Source: Lewinellaceae bacterium
GTDB taxonomy: Bacteria > Bacteroidota > Bacteroidia > Chitinophagales > Saprospiraceae
NCBI GenBank assembly: GCA_947476195.1
Contig: CANJPT010000052.1
Location: forward strand, 1 to 32,736
Direction of reading: 5' to 3'
Length of the DNA stretch: 32,736 bases
Shown here: positions 1 through 7,368 of the stretch, in pieces
How the letters are laid out: every line of letters starts with the position of its first letter
Position numbering within the stretch: the first letter of the stretch is position 1
Translations under genes and position numbers: made by a program
Notes under the pieces: generated by a model
The model's input: only the letters and a program-made list of their open reading frames with translations
Databases searched by the model: none
What the model was told of the DNA's origin: nothing

Positions 1-213
1 GTCATTGTTCAGTGTAAAGCCTGCACAGCAAGGAAATGCCCTTGACTGGTTGTTGTTGTTGATGGTGTTGCAATACCCATCAAGGTTTTCACAGATAACG
101 GGGCTGCCACAGTTGTTGCCCGAGGTTGGAAAACCGGGTGGTGGGCATTGGGCGAAAAGAGGACTTGAAAGGCTAAGTAGAAAAAGGGTGAGGAGCAAGT
201 AGAGAAATCTCAT
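1..213 (-). CDS. N-terminus of a secreted Saprospiria-type protein (partial)
   Basis: This minus-strand frame opens with ATG at 213 and stays open for 71 codons to the window edge, so only the N-terminus is present. Residues 1-22 are a clear signal peptide: a hydrophobic Leu/Phe core ending in LFAQ. The mature part starts CPPPGFPTSGNNCG and continues with Cys-rich, Asn-rich sequence (VICENLDGYCNTINNNN, then FPCCAG). From memory, this CPPPGFP...C...LDGYC pattern is typical of large secreted, gliding-motility-associated or type IX-secreted proteins of Saprospiria, but the C-terminal domain that would prove it lies outside the window. It is divergent from the alpha-amylase gene. I am confident that it is a secreted protein and less sure of the family. 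Confidence 0.72.
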   Translation of the reverse strand, partial: MRFLYLLLTLFLLSLSSPLFAQCPPPGFPTSGNNCGSPVICENLDGYCNTINNNNQSRAFPCCAGFTLNND

Positions 214-454
214 AGCAGACAAAGGTTAATTCGTCGTAAAAGTTATTCCGACTCAGTAGCAATATATTTGAAATAAGCCTTCGGAATGCTACAACGCTTG
301 AGACGAAATCGATGCGCCATAGTAAAGGTTCTGCACATAGATTTTTTGGAGGCGTAAATGTAGAAAATTATGGATTAAACAACATTATTTTTGGTTTAAA
401 ATAGCTTTGGCCTATTTGTAAAAAAAACTAAGGGCCGAATTTCTTTCCAGCGGC

Positions 455-462
455 TACTTTCG
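455..462 (+). promoter_or_regulatory. candidate -7 box of the alpha-amylase gene
   Basis: TACTTTCG matches the Bacteroidota -7 consensus TAnnTTTG at all but one position and lies 24 bases before the ATG. No convincing -33 TTG is at the usual distance. A perfect TAGCTTTG at 402-409 is an alternative. The rest of 214-486 holds nothing else I recognise. Confidence 0.33.
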
Positions 463-486
463 CCCACGTTTAACTATCAATCCATT

Positions 487-2202
487 ATGAAAAAACAGTT
501 TTTTGGTTTATTTGGACATGCCTTTGCGGGCAAGAAAGCTTGGTCGTTGGGAGCGATACTATGCCTTCTATACATATTCGCATGCTCAGTGCTTAAAAAT
601 GGTTCGCAAACCGCCAACGGCAAACCGCCATTCCTATGGCAAAATGCCAATATTTACTTCCTGCTTACAGACCGTTTCCAAAATGGTGATAAAACCAACG
701 ACCTCAATTTTGACCGTACAGCGCCCACAGCGATCCTCCGGGGGTTTATGGGTGGTGACATCAAAGGGGTCACTCACAAAATTGAAGATGGATATTTTGA
801 TCGCCTGGGTATTTCAGCAATATGGTTCACGCCAGTCGTAGAGCAGATCCACGCCGCCGTAAATGAAGGAACCGGAAATACCTATGGATATCATGGGTAC
901 TGGGCCAAAGACTGGACCTCCCTCGATCCCAATTTTGGAACACAAAAAGACCTTGAACAACTCGTCGAAACAGCCCACAGCCACGGCATTCGTATCGTAC
1001 TTGATGGGGTAATCAACCACACCGGGCCAGCCACTATTCAAGATCCGTTTTGGACGAATTGGGCCCGAACTGGCCCAAATTGTACGTATAAAAGTTACGA
1101 AACAACTACCGCCTGTTCGCTGGTAGACAACCTGCCGGATATTTTAACCGAAAGTAACGCTGCAGTAGACTTACCTCCGTTTTTAATCGAAAAATGGCGC
1201 AAAGAAGGCCGTCTCGAAAAAGAAACCGCAGAACTTGATGCGTTTTTTAAACGCACAGGTTATCCACGTGCGCCTCGTTTTTATATCATTAAGTGGCTGA
1301 CAGACTATATCCGAAAATACGGTGTGGATGGCTATCGCTGTGATACAGCCAAGCACATCGAAGAAAGTGTATGGGGAGTATTCAGAAAAGAAGCCGATCT
1401 GGCGTTTCATGACTGGAAAAAAGCGAACCCAACCAAAGTTTTGGATAATAACAGCTTTTACCTCGTAGGTGAGGTGTATAATTACGGAATCTCTGGGGGT
1501 AAATTCTATGATTACGGGGACAAAAAAGTAGACTTTTTTGCCAATGGCTTTGATGCACTGATCAATTTTGACCTGAAAAGTGACGCACAAAAAACCTCTT
1601 ATGAGACCATTTTCTCTAAGTATGATAACTTGCTAAGAACCGAACTAAAAGGGAAAAGTGTACTGAACTATTTAAGCTCCCACGATGATGGTAGCCCGTA
1701 CGATAAATCCAGGCAAAAGCCGATCGAAGCTGGTACCAAACTCCTGCTCTGCCCCGGTACATCACAGGTTTATTACGGAGACGAGACATTCCGTTCACTC
1801 GAAATTCAGGGTACTCAAGGCGATGCTACCCTTCGCTCTTTTATGAACTGGAATGAACTGATTACAAATGCCGAACGCAATGGGTTTAAAACACAGGAAG
1901 TGCTGGCACACTGGCAGAAATTAGGCCGTTTTCGCCTTGAACATCCTGCCGTGGGTGCTGGAACACATATGATGCTCACAACGGAGCCATATACTTTCAA
2001 AAGGGTCTACCATTCTGGAAAATATTCCGATTCCGTGGTTGTAGGGTTAGACCTGCCCAAAGGCAAAAAAACGCTTGATGTAGGAAGCGTTTTTGCTGAC
2101 GGTACGGTGGTTACGGACTATTATTCCGGGCAAAAACTAAGGGTTAGTGGTGGGAAAGTAATGGTGGATTCGGGGTGGGGGATTGTGCTGCTGGGACGAT
2201 AA
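487..2202 (+). CDS. GH13 alpha-amylase family glycoside hydrolase, probable lipoprotein
   Basis: This 571-residue enzyme should hydrolyse alpha-1,4-glucans such as starch or maltodextrin. The four GH13 motifs are in order: DGVINH (173-178), GYRCD with Arg284 and the predicted nucleophile Asp286, LVGE with the acid/base Glu329, and SSHD with His399-Asp400. MGGDIKGV (88-95) and the NxxDGSP stretch recall the MalS-like branch, but the subfamily is inferred. The N-terminus has a charged region, a hydrophobic segment (21-32) and a possible lipobox IFAC with Cys33, so surface or periplasmic anchoring is likely. A short C-terminal beta domain follows the barrel. There is no SusCD pair or other polysaccharide locus next to it. 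The gene appears to stand alone, since a palindromic element follows 10 bases after its stop. Confidence 0.9.
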   Translation: MKKQFFGLFGHAFAGKKAWSLGAILCLLYIFACSVLKNGSQTANGKPPFLWQNANIYFLLTDRFQNGDKTNDLNFDRTAPTAILRGFMGGDIKGVTHKIEDGYFDRLGISAIWFTPVVEQIHAAVNEGTGNTYGYHGYWAKDWTSLDPNFGTQKDLEQLVETAHSHGIRIVLDGVINHTGPATIQDPFWTNWARTGPNCTYKSYETTTACSLVDNLPDILTESNAAVDLPPFLIEKWRKEGRLEKETAELDAFFKRTGYPRAPRFYIIKWLTDYIRKYGVDGYRCDTAKHIEESVWGVFRKEADLAFHDWKKANPTKVLDNNSFYLVGEVYNYGISGGKFYDYGDKKVDFFANGFDALINFDLKSDAQKTSYETIFSKYDNLLRTELKGKSVLNYLSSHDDGSPYDKSRQKPIEAGTKLLLCPGTSQVYYGDETFRSLEIQGTQGDATLRSFMNWNELITNAERNGFKTQEVLAHWQKLGRFRLEHPAVGAGTHMMLTTEPYTFKRVYHSGKYSDSVVVGLDLPKGKKTLDVGSVFADGTVVTDYYSGQKLRVSGGKVMVDSGWGIVLLGR

Positions 2203-2211
2203 GGCTCAATA

Positions 2212-2361
2212 AAATGTCCAATGTCCAACAAGGAATTTCCAATGTCCAAATAGGCTTCGGACCTGGCTACTCACGTTGACTTTATGGTATTAGGCAACAA
2301 CTAATCCCAAGAGCAGCGCCTCCCTGGACATTGGAAATTCCTTGTTGGATATTGGACATTT
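2212..2361. repeat. palindromic element, copy 1 (MITE/REP-like)
   Basis: This 150-base element has 37-base terminal inverted repeats (2212-2248 and 2325-2361) with a single mismatch. The arms are built of repeated ATGTCCA units. A non-palindromic core of about 76 bases lies between them. Copy 2 at 2986-3133 has the same arms and core in the same orientation. I see no transposase and no clear target-site duplication. Confidence 0.85.
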
Positions 2362-2419
2362 ATTAAAATAAATTGCTCATCTCGGTCAATTTCGATTGGC
2401 GCTGAAATCGCAACGATTT

Positions 2420-2986
2420 ATGGAAATCACCCTTGTTTTCTATCCAAGCTCCCGCGCCGAATGGCGTGCCTGGCTGGAAGCCAATCACCAAATTGAACGA
2501 GAGGTCTGGGTTCGAACTTTCAACAAAGCCTCTGGTAAACCTTCCGTTCATTACAACGACCTGGTCGAAGAATGCCTTTGTTTTGGCTGGATCGATGGTG
2601 CTGTGAAAAAATATGACATGGAAAGTAAGGTTCAACGCATTACCCCACGGCGAAAAAAAAGTTTTCTCTCAGAACTGAACCGTCAGCGTATCTGGAAACT
2701 TCAGGCCAATGGACGTATGATGCCTGCTGGAATTGAACCCGTCAAGGATCAGATCGGCTTGCCCGAAGATGTGCAGGAAATTCCTGATTGGGTAGAGGAG
2801 CAGCTTCGTGCTGATCCAGGCGTCTGGTCTGTTTTTCATTCCTTTCCGCCGCCTTACAAACGCCTGAAAATTGGTTGGATATCCGAAATAAAAGGCCTTA
2901 GCCGCCGCGCAGAAGCGCAAAAACGGCTCGATTACCTGATCAAAATGACCCGACAGGGGAAGATGTATGGAACAAGGCCAATTTGA
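2420..2986 (+). CDS. YdeI/OmpD-associated family protein
   Basis: The protein has 188 residues from the ATG at 2420; the frame also opens at a TTG at 2396, but ATG gives the better family N-terminus (MEITLVFYPSSRAEWRAWL). The family signature is visible: ECLCFGWIDG (about 51-60), then RITPRRKKSFLSELNRQRIWKL, then GRMMPAG, and a C-terminal region typical of the OmdA/YdeI type ending in a basic helix. The family is linked to bacteriocin protection by association with OmpD/YdeI, but the biochemical role is not established. No signal peptide is visible, so it is probably cytoplasmic. The gene lies exactly between the two palindromic elements, and the last base of its TGA coincides with the first base of copy 2. 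Confidence 0.85.
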   Translation: MEITLVFYPSSRAEWRAWLEANHQIEREVWVRTFNKASGKPSVHYNDLVEECLCFGWIDGAVKKYDMESKVQRITPRRKKSFLSELNRQRIWKLQANGRMMPAGIEPVKDQIGLPEDVQEIPDWVEEQLRADPGVWSVFHSFPPPYKRLKIGWISEIKGLSRRAEAQKRLDYLIKMTRQGKMYGTRPI

Positions 2987-3133
2987 ATGTCCAATATCCA
3001 ACAAGGAATGTCCAATGTCCAAATAGGCTTCGCGCCTGGCAACTCACATTGACTTTATAGCATTAGGTAACAACTGATCCCAAGAGCAGCGCATCCTTGG
3101 ACATTGGACATTCCTTGTTGGATATTGGACATT
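2986..3133. repeat. palindromic element, copy 2 (MITE/REP-like)
   Basis: The terminal inverted repeats are perfect over 36 bases (2986-3021 and 3098-3133). The core differs from copy 1 at about ten of 76 positions. The element fills the whole space between two convergent genes: the upstream TGA ends at 2986 and the TAA of the minus-strand permease begins at 3134. As RNA it would form a long hairpin in either direction and could end both transcripts. Confidence 0.87.
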
Positions 3134-4324
3134 TTATCCAACCGGTTTCACCCGCCCGGCAAGCCAAACGCTCACCAGAATCAGTGTAATAGAAAAATAG
3201 CCCACCCAGTTGTAATGCAGCAAATGGCCATCGGGACTTTTCGAAACGATGACACCGCTGAGCATGGCCGCAAATCCCGTTGCAAGTTGTTGCATGGAAC
3301 CATTGATGCTCATAAACCCGCCGCGTTGTTGTGGATGAACGACACTCGAAATAAGCGCTTGTGTAGGGATCATCCTTCCGTTAACCACAATAAAAAATAA
3401 GCCTGAAATGGTCAGGACTGCCCACAATGGCATAGGCCAGAGATTGGTTATGAGCCAGACCGGCAGGAGTGAAAATAGCGCGAAAAACACAAATACAGGA
3501 TATTTTCCAAGTCTATCTGCTAACTTTCCAACCAAGGGTGCACTGAAAATCGTGAGTACGCCCCCCACAAGATAGATGAGAAAAATATTGTCCTGACTAT
3601 AGCCAACATTGCCCACCAACGAAGGCGCAATGAATGGAATAATAGCAAAATGTCCCATCATCAGCACGATAGAGAGCGAGAGGGCGCGCATCTGATTAGG
3701 TGTTTGGAATATGTCGGTGAGTACCTGAAAAGGTTTGTGGGAGGGCAGTTTCTCCCGGATGTGATTATCCATCGGCGGCAAGCCAAATGCTACAAGTACC
3801 AGCACCGCAATTCCTGCAAAGCCAATCGCCAAAAATGGCATGTGCCAGCTGTATTTCGCAGCCAGCCATAAGCCGGTGGGAACCCCTGCCACTGAAGCTG
3901 CGGAAAAGGCGGTCATGAGCACGCCCATTGCAGAGGCCCGACGGTAATAATCAAAAGTATCGGCCACAATAGCCATTACCTGTGCCCCGATCATACCGCC
4001 AAATAAACCAGCCAATATGCGTGCGGCTACCAACAGCTCATAATTCGGTGCAAAAGCACAGGAAAAGGTTCCCATTAAGAAGCCCACGTAGGCAAATACC
4101 AATACCTTTTTGCGGTCAAACTGGTCTACAAAAAAAGCAGCAGCAAAACTCGAAACTCCGGCAGTGATCCCGTAAGCTGAAACAGCCAGGCTAAATTGTT
4201 GCGCATTGATATGCAAGAGGTCCATCAACTGAGGTCCCAGCGGCATCATGATCATAAAGTCCATGATGTGGGTGAAGTTGACGGCAGCAAGGGCTAAGAG
4301 TAGCAGGCGTTCTTTAGAAGTCAT
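3134..4324 (-). CDS. MFS efflux-type transporter (AraJ-like DHA1)
   Basis: This major facilitator permease has 396 residues from the ATG at 4324; a GTG six codons upstream is less likely because related proteins start MTxKERxLLL. Twelve hydrophobic segments can be followed. The N-terminus (NFTHIMDFMIMMPLGPQLM) and the loop DQFDRKKVLVF after helix 2 match the AraJ-like drug or sugar efflux group, and the second half has KLADRLGKYPVF. The substrate cannot be read from the sequence. It lies downstream of the CNNM/CorC gene on the same strand with a gap of about 210 bases, so co-transcription is uncertain. Its stop codon directly touches palindromic element copy 2. Confidence 0.86.
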   Translation of the reverse strand: MTSKERLLLLALAAVNFTHIMDFMIMMPLGPQLMDLLHINAQQFSLAVSAYGITAGVSSFAAAFFVDQFDRKKVLVFAYVGFLMGTFSCAFAPNYELLVAARILAGLFGGMIGAQVMAIVADTFDYYRRASAMGVLMTAFSAASVAGVPTGLWLAAKYSWHMPFLAIGFAGIAVLVLVAFGLPPMDNHIREKLPSHKPFQVLTDIFQTPNQMRALSLSIVLMMGHFAIIPFIAPSLVGNVGYSQDNIFLIYLVGGVLTIFSAPLVGKLADRLGKYPVFVFFALFSLLPVWLITNLWPMPLWAVLTISGLFFIVVNGRMIPTQALISSVVHPQQRGGFMSINGSMQQLATGFAAMLSGVIVSKSPDGHLLHYNWVGYFSITLILVSVWLAGRVKPVG

Positions 4325-4537
4325 AGATGGCTTAAACAGCACGCTTGGGCGAGGGTTTAAGTTATTTTTTAAAACAGGTTATTATTTTACAAGGATTAGC
4401 TTTCGATTTCTGTCAAAATGGATGTAAAGGCCTATTCGGAATTTGACGCCACGTAGCCAAGCCTCCGAACGTAGTTTAAACGCCGCTAATCAGGACACTT
4501 GATAAGCAAATTTTTGGAGTTGGATTAAATCCTCCAA

Positions 4538-5854
4538 TTACGCCTCCTCAGTCATTCCGAGCGTTCCATCCAGTAACCGAACCTGGAACGACATCAGAAT
4601 ATTCTGCCGCCGTTCCAGTATTGTTATTTCGTAGGGCAAGATCTGAATTGGGTCATTGCTTGTAGGTATACGCCCAAAACGATTAAGTACAAGTCCATTG
4701 AGGGTGTTGTATTGCTTGTTTTCGAGGAATGGGAAAGGGAGGAAATGGTTCACATCATGTAAGGGGGAAATACCGGATACATTAAAGGTGCCATCCTCAT
4801 TTTTAGTAACCGGAGATACCTCGTCGTCGTGTTCGTCTTGAATTTCACCCACCAATTCTTCTAAGATATCTTCCAGGGCGATTAGTCCCTCTGTACCCCC
4901 ATATTCATCGATGACCATACCGATGTGTATTTTTTTACTTTGAAAATCCTTTAAAACCCGGTTTAGTTTTACAGAGTTGTACACATAATGTACTGGTCGC
5001 ATGAGTGCTTTAAGGTTCCAGTCATCCCCTTTGGTATTGGCCTTGAAAATGTCTTTGGCGAACACAATGCCCATCAGGTTGTCAATATCATTATCGTACA
5101 CAGGTATACGGGAATAGCCGTTTTCAAGCACGGCAATGAGGATCTCATCTCGGCTGCTGTCGATTTCAAGTGCAAAGATGCTTTTGCGGGGCACCATGAC
5201 CTGTTGCGCAGTCAGTTCAGAAAAATCAAAGGCATTTTGGATAATCTGGAAATTATCTTCTTTAATGGCTCCGCTGGCTTTGCTTTGGCGCATGAGTAAG
5301 CGCAGTTCATCGGCACTGTGTGCTTCGTGTTCATCCGCTGGTTCTAAGCCGACTATTTTTAAAATCCGGTTGGCAAGTCCATTAAGTACCCAGATAATAG
5401 GCCGAAAAACAAGAAAAAACGCCTGCATAGGTAACGAAACGAATAAGGTGGTCTCCTCCGGTTTTCGGATGGCAATGGATTTAGGTGCCAATTCTCCAAA
5501 TACGATATGTAAAACAGTGATGGTCGCAAAGGCAACAGGCAAGGCGATTTTGTGCGTCATTTCATCCGACACGTCCATTCCAAGCCCATGGAAACTTGCG
5601 ACCAGGATCTTCGAAACGACTGGTTCGCCAATCCAACCCAGACCCAGACTGGCCAGCGTAATGCCAAGTTGCGTAGCGGAGAGGTAAGCATCGAGGTGGT
5701 CAAGAATACTTTTAGCCACTTTTGCTGCATGATTTCCCGCTTTTGTGCGCAATTCAATCTGGGAATAGCGCACCTTGACGATGGCAAATTCCGCAGCGAC
5801 AAAAAAACCGTTGAGGAAAACCAGGAAAAAGGTGAGCAGTATATCAAAGGCCAT
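4538..5854 (-). CDS. CNNM/CorC-HlyC family membrane protein (DUF21 + CBS pair)
   Basis: The protein has 438 residues from the ATG at 5854 (MAFDILLTFFLVFLNGFFVAAEF); the open frame extends to a TTG at 5908, but DUF21 proteins start just before this first helix. Domains in order: DUF21/CNNM membrane domain (about 1-190, with AAEFAIVKVR and the SLGLGWIGEP stretch), a CBS pair (about 205-330, with QQVMVPRKSIFALE and IHIGMVIDEYGGTEGLI), and a C-terminal CorC_HlyC domain (about 345-435). Annotated members are called hemolysins or magnesium/cobalt efflux proteins; Mg2+ transport or its regulation is the better supported role. The 248 bases upstream hold no gene. All domains look complete. Confidence 0.88.
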   Translation of the reverse strand: MAFDILLTFFLVFLNGFFVAAEFAIVKVRYSQIELRTKAGNHAAKVAKSILDHLDAYLSATQLGITLASLGLGWIGEPVVSKILVASFHGLGMDVSDEMTHKIALPVAFATITVLHIVFGELAPKSIAIRKPEETTLFVSLPMQAFFLVFRPIIWVLNGLANRILKIVGLEPADEHEAHSADELRLLMRQSKASGAIKEDNFQIIQNAFDFSELTAQQVMVPRKSIFALEIDSSRDEILIAVLENGYSRIPVYDNDIDNLMGIVFAKDIFKANTKGDDWNLKALMRPVHYVYNSVKLNRVLKDFQSKKIHIGMVIDEYGGTEGLIALEDILEELVGEIQDEHDDEVSPVTKNEDGTFNVSGISPLHDVNHFLPFPFLENKQYNTLNGLVLNRFGRIPTSNDPIQILPYEITILERRQNILMSFQVRLLDGTLGMTEEA

Positions 5855-6102
5855 AAGTGAAGGGTTTTGGTTGAAATCAGTTGCAAAAGACAGGTTTTTT
5901 TTGATCAAAGCTTGTCTTTTCTTGGGGTATAGTGCCGCGTCCAGCCATTAAAACGTAAATAGGTCGGCCAAATTTTTCCTTGCGCTGCGTTGCTCGTCGG
6001 TTAAAATGTCCCGCATTGCGCCCTCCTCCGGACTTGATAACCCAAAAATTTGTCTCCTCAATTCATGTGTTGATGCATGCATACGGCATTAGTTTGGAAT
6101 CC

Positions 6103-6723
6103 TTATTCCGTCGTAAACTTTATTGCATCATAGTTGCCGGAGACAATTCCGATTAGTCCATAGGTTGTTTCCCCTTTTTTTAGGGTTCTTCCCAATAAAT
6201 AATGCTCTTTTAAATCCTTTTTGTACTGCTTGTTGGAAGAGCTGGCAACGATCACGTTTCTCCCTGCTAATCCTGGGCCGGCAAAGAGACCAATTGGGAT
6301 CGATTCTGACGAATAGGGTCCAGTTTGTTTTGAAGTATTGATGGTTAACTGCAATGGAGTCAAGGCTAAATACAAAAAGTATGCCCCGGCAATCTGTTTG
6401 GTTTCTTGATAAATCTCATCGCGTTCTAACAACTTTATTAGGCTCCCGTTTTCGTAAGCGAGTTTTAAGTGTTGTCCAAATACAAGGTCTTTGTCACTTA
6501 AATTTGTCAACTTTAGTGCAACCAGCCGCACATCATGTTTTCGTTCCTTTTTCTTATATTTATTGGTTAAAAGCTCATATTTATATTCTAAAAGAATCTC
6601 GTTGGAGGCGCTTTTGGAATTAAAAGACACTATTTTTGGGTTAATGGTCTGGTAGCCGGATGCGCAACCGATGAGAAATAAAACTAAAAAAGTAAAGAGG
6701 AAAAGTGGGGCGTTTTGCTTCAT
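6103..6723 (-). CDS. hypothetical lipoprotein
   Basis: I do not recognise this 206-residue protein. It begins with a classical lipoprotein signal: MKQNAPLF, a hydrophobic core and the lipobox LIGC with Cys20. Residues about 40-90 look like a beta-rich domain (EILLEYKYELL, VRLVALKLTNLSDKDLVFG), as in proteins with an exposed Ig-like or DUF4352-type fold. A hydrophobic stretch around 114-125 (YFLYLALTPLQL) and a Gly-rich one (IPIGLFAGPGLAG) follow. The start is 38 bases downstream of the next lipoprotein gene on the same strand, so the two may form an operon. Localisation to an outer or inner membrane leaflet is inferred; the function is unknown. Confidence 0.75.
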   Translation of the reverse strand: MKQNAPLFLFTFLVLFLIGCASGYQTINPKIVSFNSKSASNEILLEYKYELLTNKYKKKERKHDVRLVALKLTNLSDKDLVFGQHLKLAYENGSLIKLLERDEIYQETKQIAGAYFLYLALTPLQLTINTSKQTGPYSSESIPIGLFAGPGLAGRNVIVASSSNKQYKKDLKEHYLLGRTLKKGETTYGLIGIVSGNYDAIKFTTE

Positions 6724-6761
6724 AGGTGCAAAGGATTGTTTTTAGAATTCTGGTAGAATGC

Positions 6762-7265
6762 TTACTGGTGATAGGCATTGTTGTGCAAAAGTGGTTTTCC
6801 ACATTTCGGGCAATTGCCTTCAGCGCCAGTCCCCCCAGTACAGCCCTTGGAGCAAATGAAATGCCATACGCCTGCCGCATTCTGAGGAGGTTCTGCCTGG
6901 TTTGCACTGACTGAGACTCCTTGCTTTTGGCCAGGAGTGCCAGCCTGATCTGGCGTTATGGATGGAGCCTCTGAGCTGTGGTAGATTTGGTTGTGGGTTA
7001 GCGTGGTGCCACAGGTTGTACAAGCGGTGGCAGATCCGGAACCTCCTGCACAGCCCTTTGGGCAAGTGTAATGCCATATTCCAGCGGCATTTTGAGGTGG
7101 TTCCGGAGCAGTTGGTTTGCTGGCAGGTGCAGGAGTATTGTCTTTTGTCAAGGCCTCTTCGCTCATAAGGGTAACATCTTTTGAGGTGTCGCCGTCATTT
7201 TTACAAGCAGAAAAGAGGGCTATGGCACTGATTGCCAGGATGGAAAGCAAGGATGGTAGTTTCAT
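6762..7265 (-). CDS. lipoprotein with a duplicated CxxxC/CxxC zinc-ribbon-like module
   Basis: The protein has 167 residues. Its lipoprotein signal ends in LFSAC (Cys21), followed by an acidic, then Pro/Ala-rich linker. Two copies of one module occupy about 55-96 and 125-166. Each reads EPPQNAAGxWH, then CxxGC, a Gly-rich turn, CxxCG and HNxxYH. The Cys pairs are C68/C72 with C82/C85 and C138/C142 with C152/C155. The arrangement resembles small zinc-ribbon or heavy-metal-binding domains, so metal binding on the cell surface or in the periplasm is a fair inference. Single-module relatives are, from memory, common hypothetical proteins in Bacteroidota. It is divergent from the acylase gene and 38 bases upstream of another lipoprotein gene. 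Confidence 0.82.
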   Translation of the reverse strand: MKLPSLLSILAISAIALFSACKNDGDTSKDVTLMSEEALTKDNTPAPASKPTAPEPPQNAAGIWHYTCPKGCAGGSGSATACTTCGTTLTHNQIYHSSEAPSITPDQAGTPGQKQGVSVSANQAEPPQNAAGVWHFICSKGCTGGTGAEGNCPKCGKPLLHNNAYHQ

Positions 7266-7311
7266 AAAAGGTATATTGTTTTAGTTTTTGCGCAAAATTA
7301 TTGACTTTTAC

Positions 7312-7319
7312 CAAAAGTA
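7312..7319 (-). promoter_or_regulatory. candidate -7 box for the 7265 lipoprotein gene
   Basis: The minus strand reads TACTTTTG, an exact TAnnTTTG match, 46 bases before the ATG. No clear -33 element is seen. It lies back to back with the plus-strand box at 7335-7342. Confidence 0.43.
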
Positions 7320-7334
7320 CCCTTGTAGAATCAT

Positions 7335-7342
7335 TATCTTTC
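7335..7342 (+). promoter_or_regulatory. candidate -7 box for the acylase gene
   Basis: TATCTTTC matches TAnnTTTG except for the last base and lies 26 bases before the ATG at 7369. With 7312-7319 it forms a compact divergent promoter region. Confidence 0.35.
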
Positions 7343-7368
7343 GCACTTAACAATAAGGACAAAGATAC

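Noticed and set aside
5-202. 65-codon plus-strand open frame
   Set aside because: It is the complement of the secreted protein on the minus strand, which has a signal peptide and Cys-rich motif; the plus frame has no recognisable features.
2396-2419. TTG start for the YdeI-like gene
   Set aside because: The eight extra residues are atypical; the ATG at 2420 fits family N-termini.
2669-3022. 117-codon minus-strand frame with DIGHSLLDIGHS
   Set aside because: It is produced by the repeated element and the complement of the YdeI-like gene.
3104-3400. 98-codon plus-strand frame
   Set aside because: It starts in the palindromic element and runs antisense to the permease; no protein features.
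4515-4536. Terminator after the CNNM/CorC gene
   Set aside because: The stem is short with a bulge, and no T tract follows in the direction of transcription.
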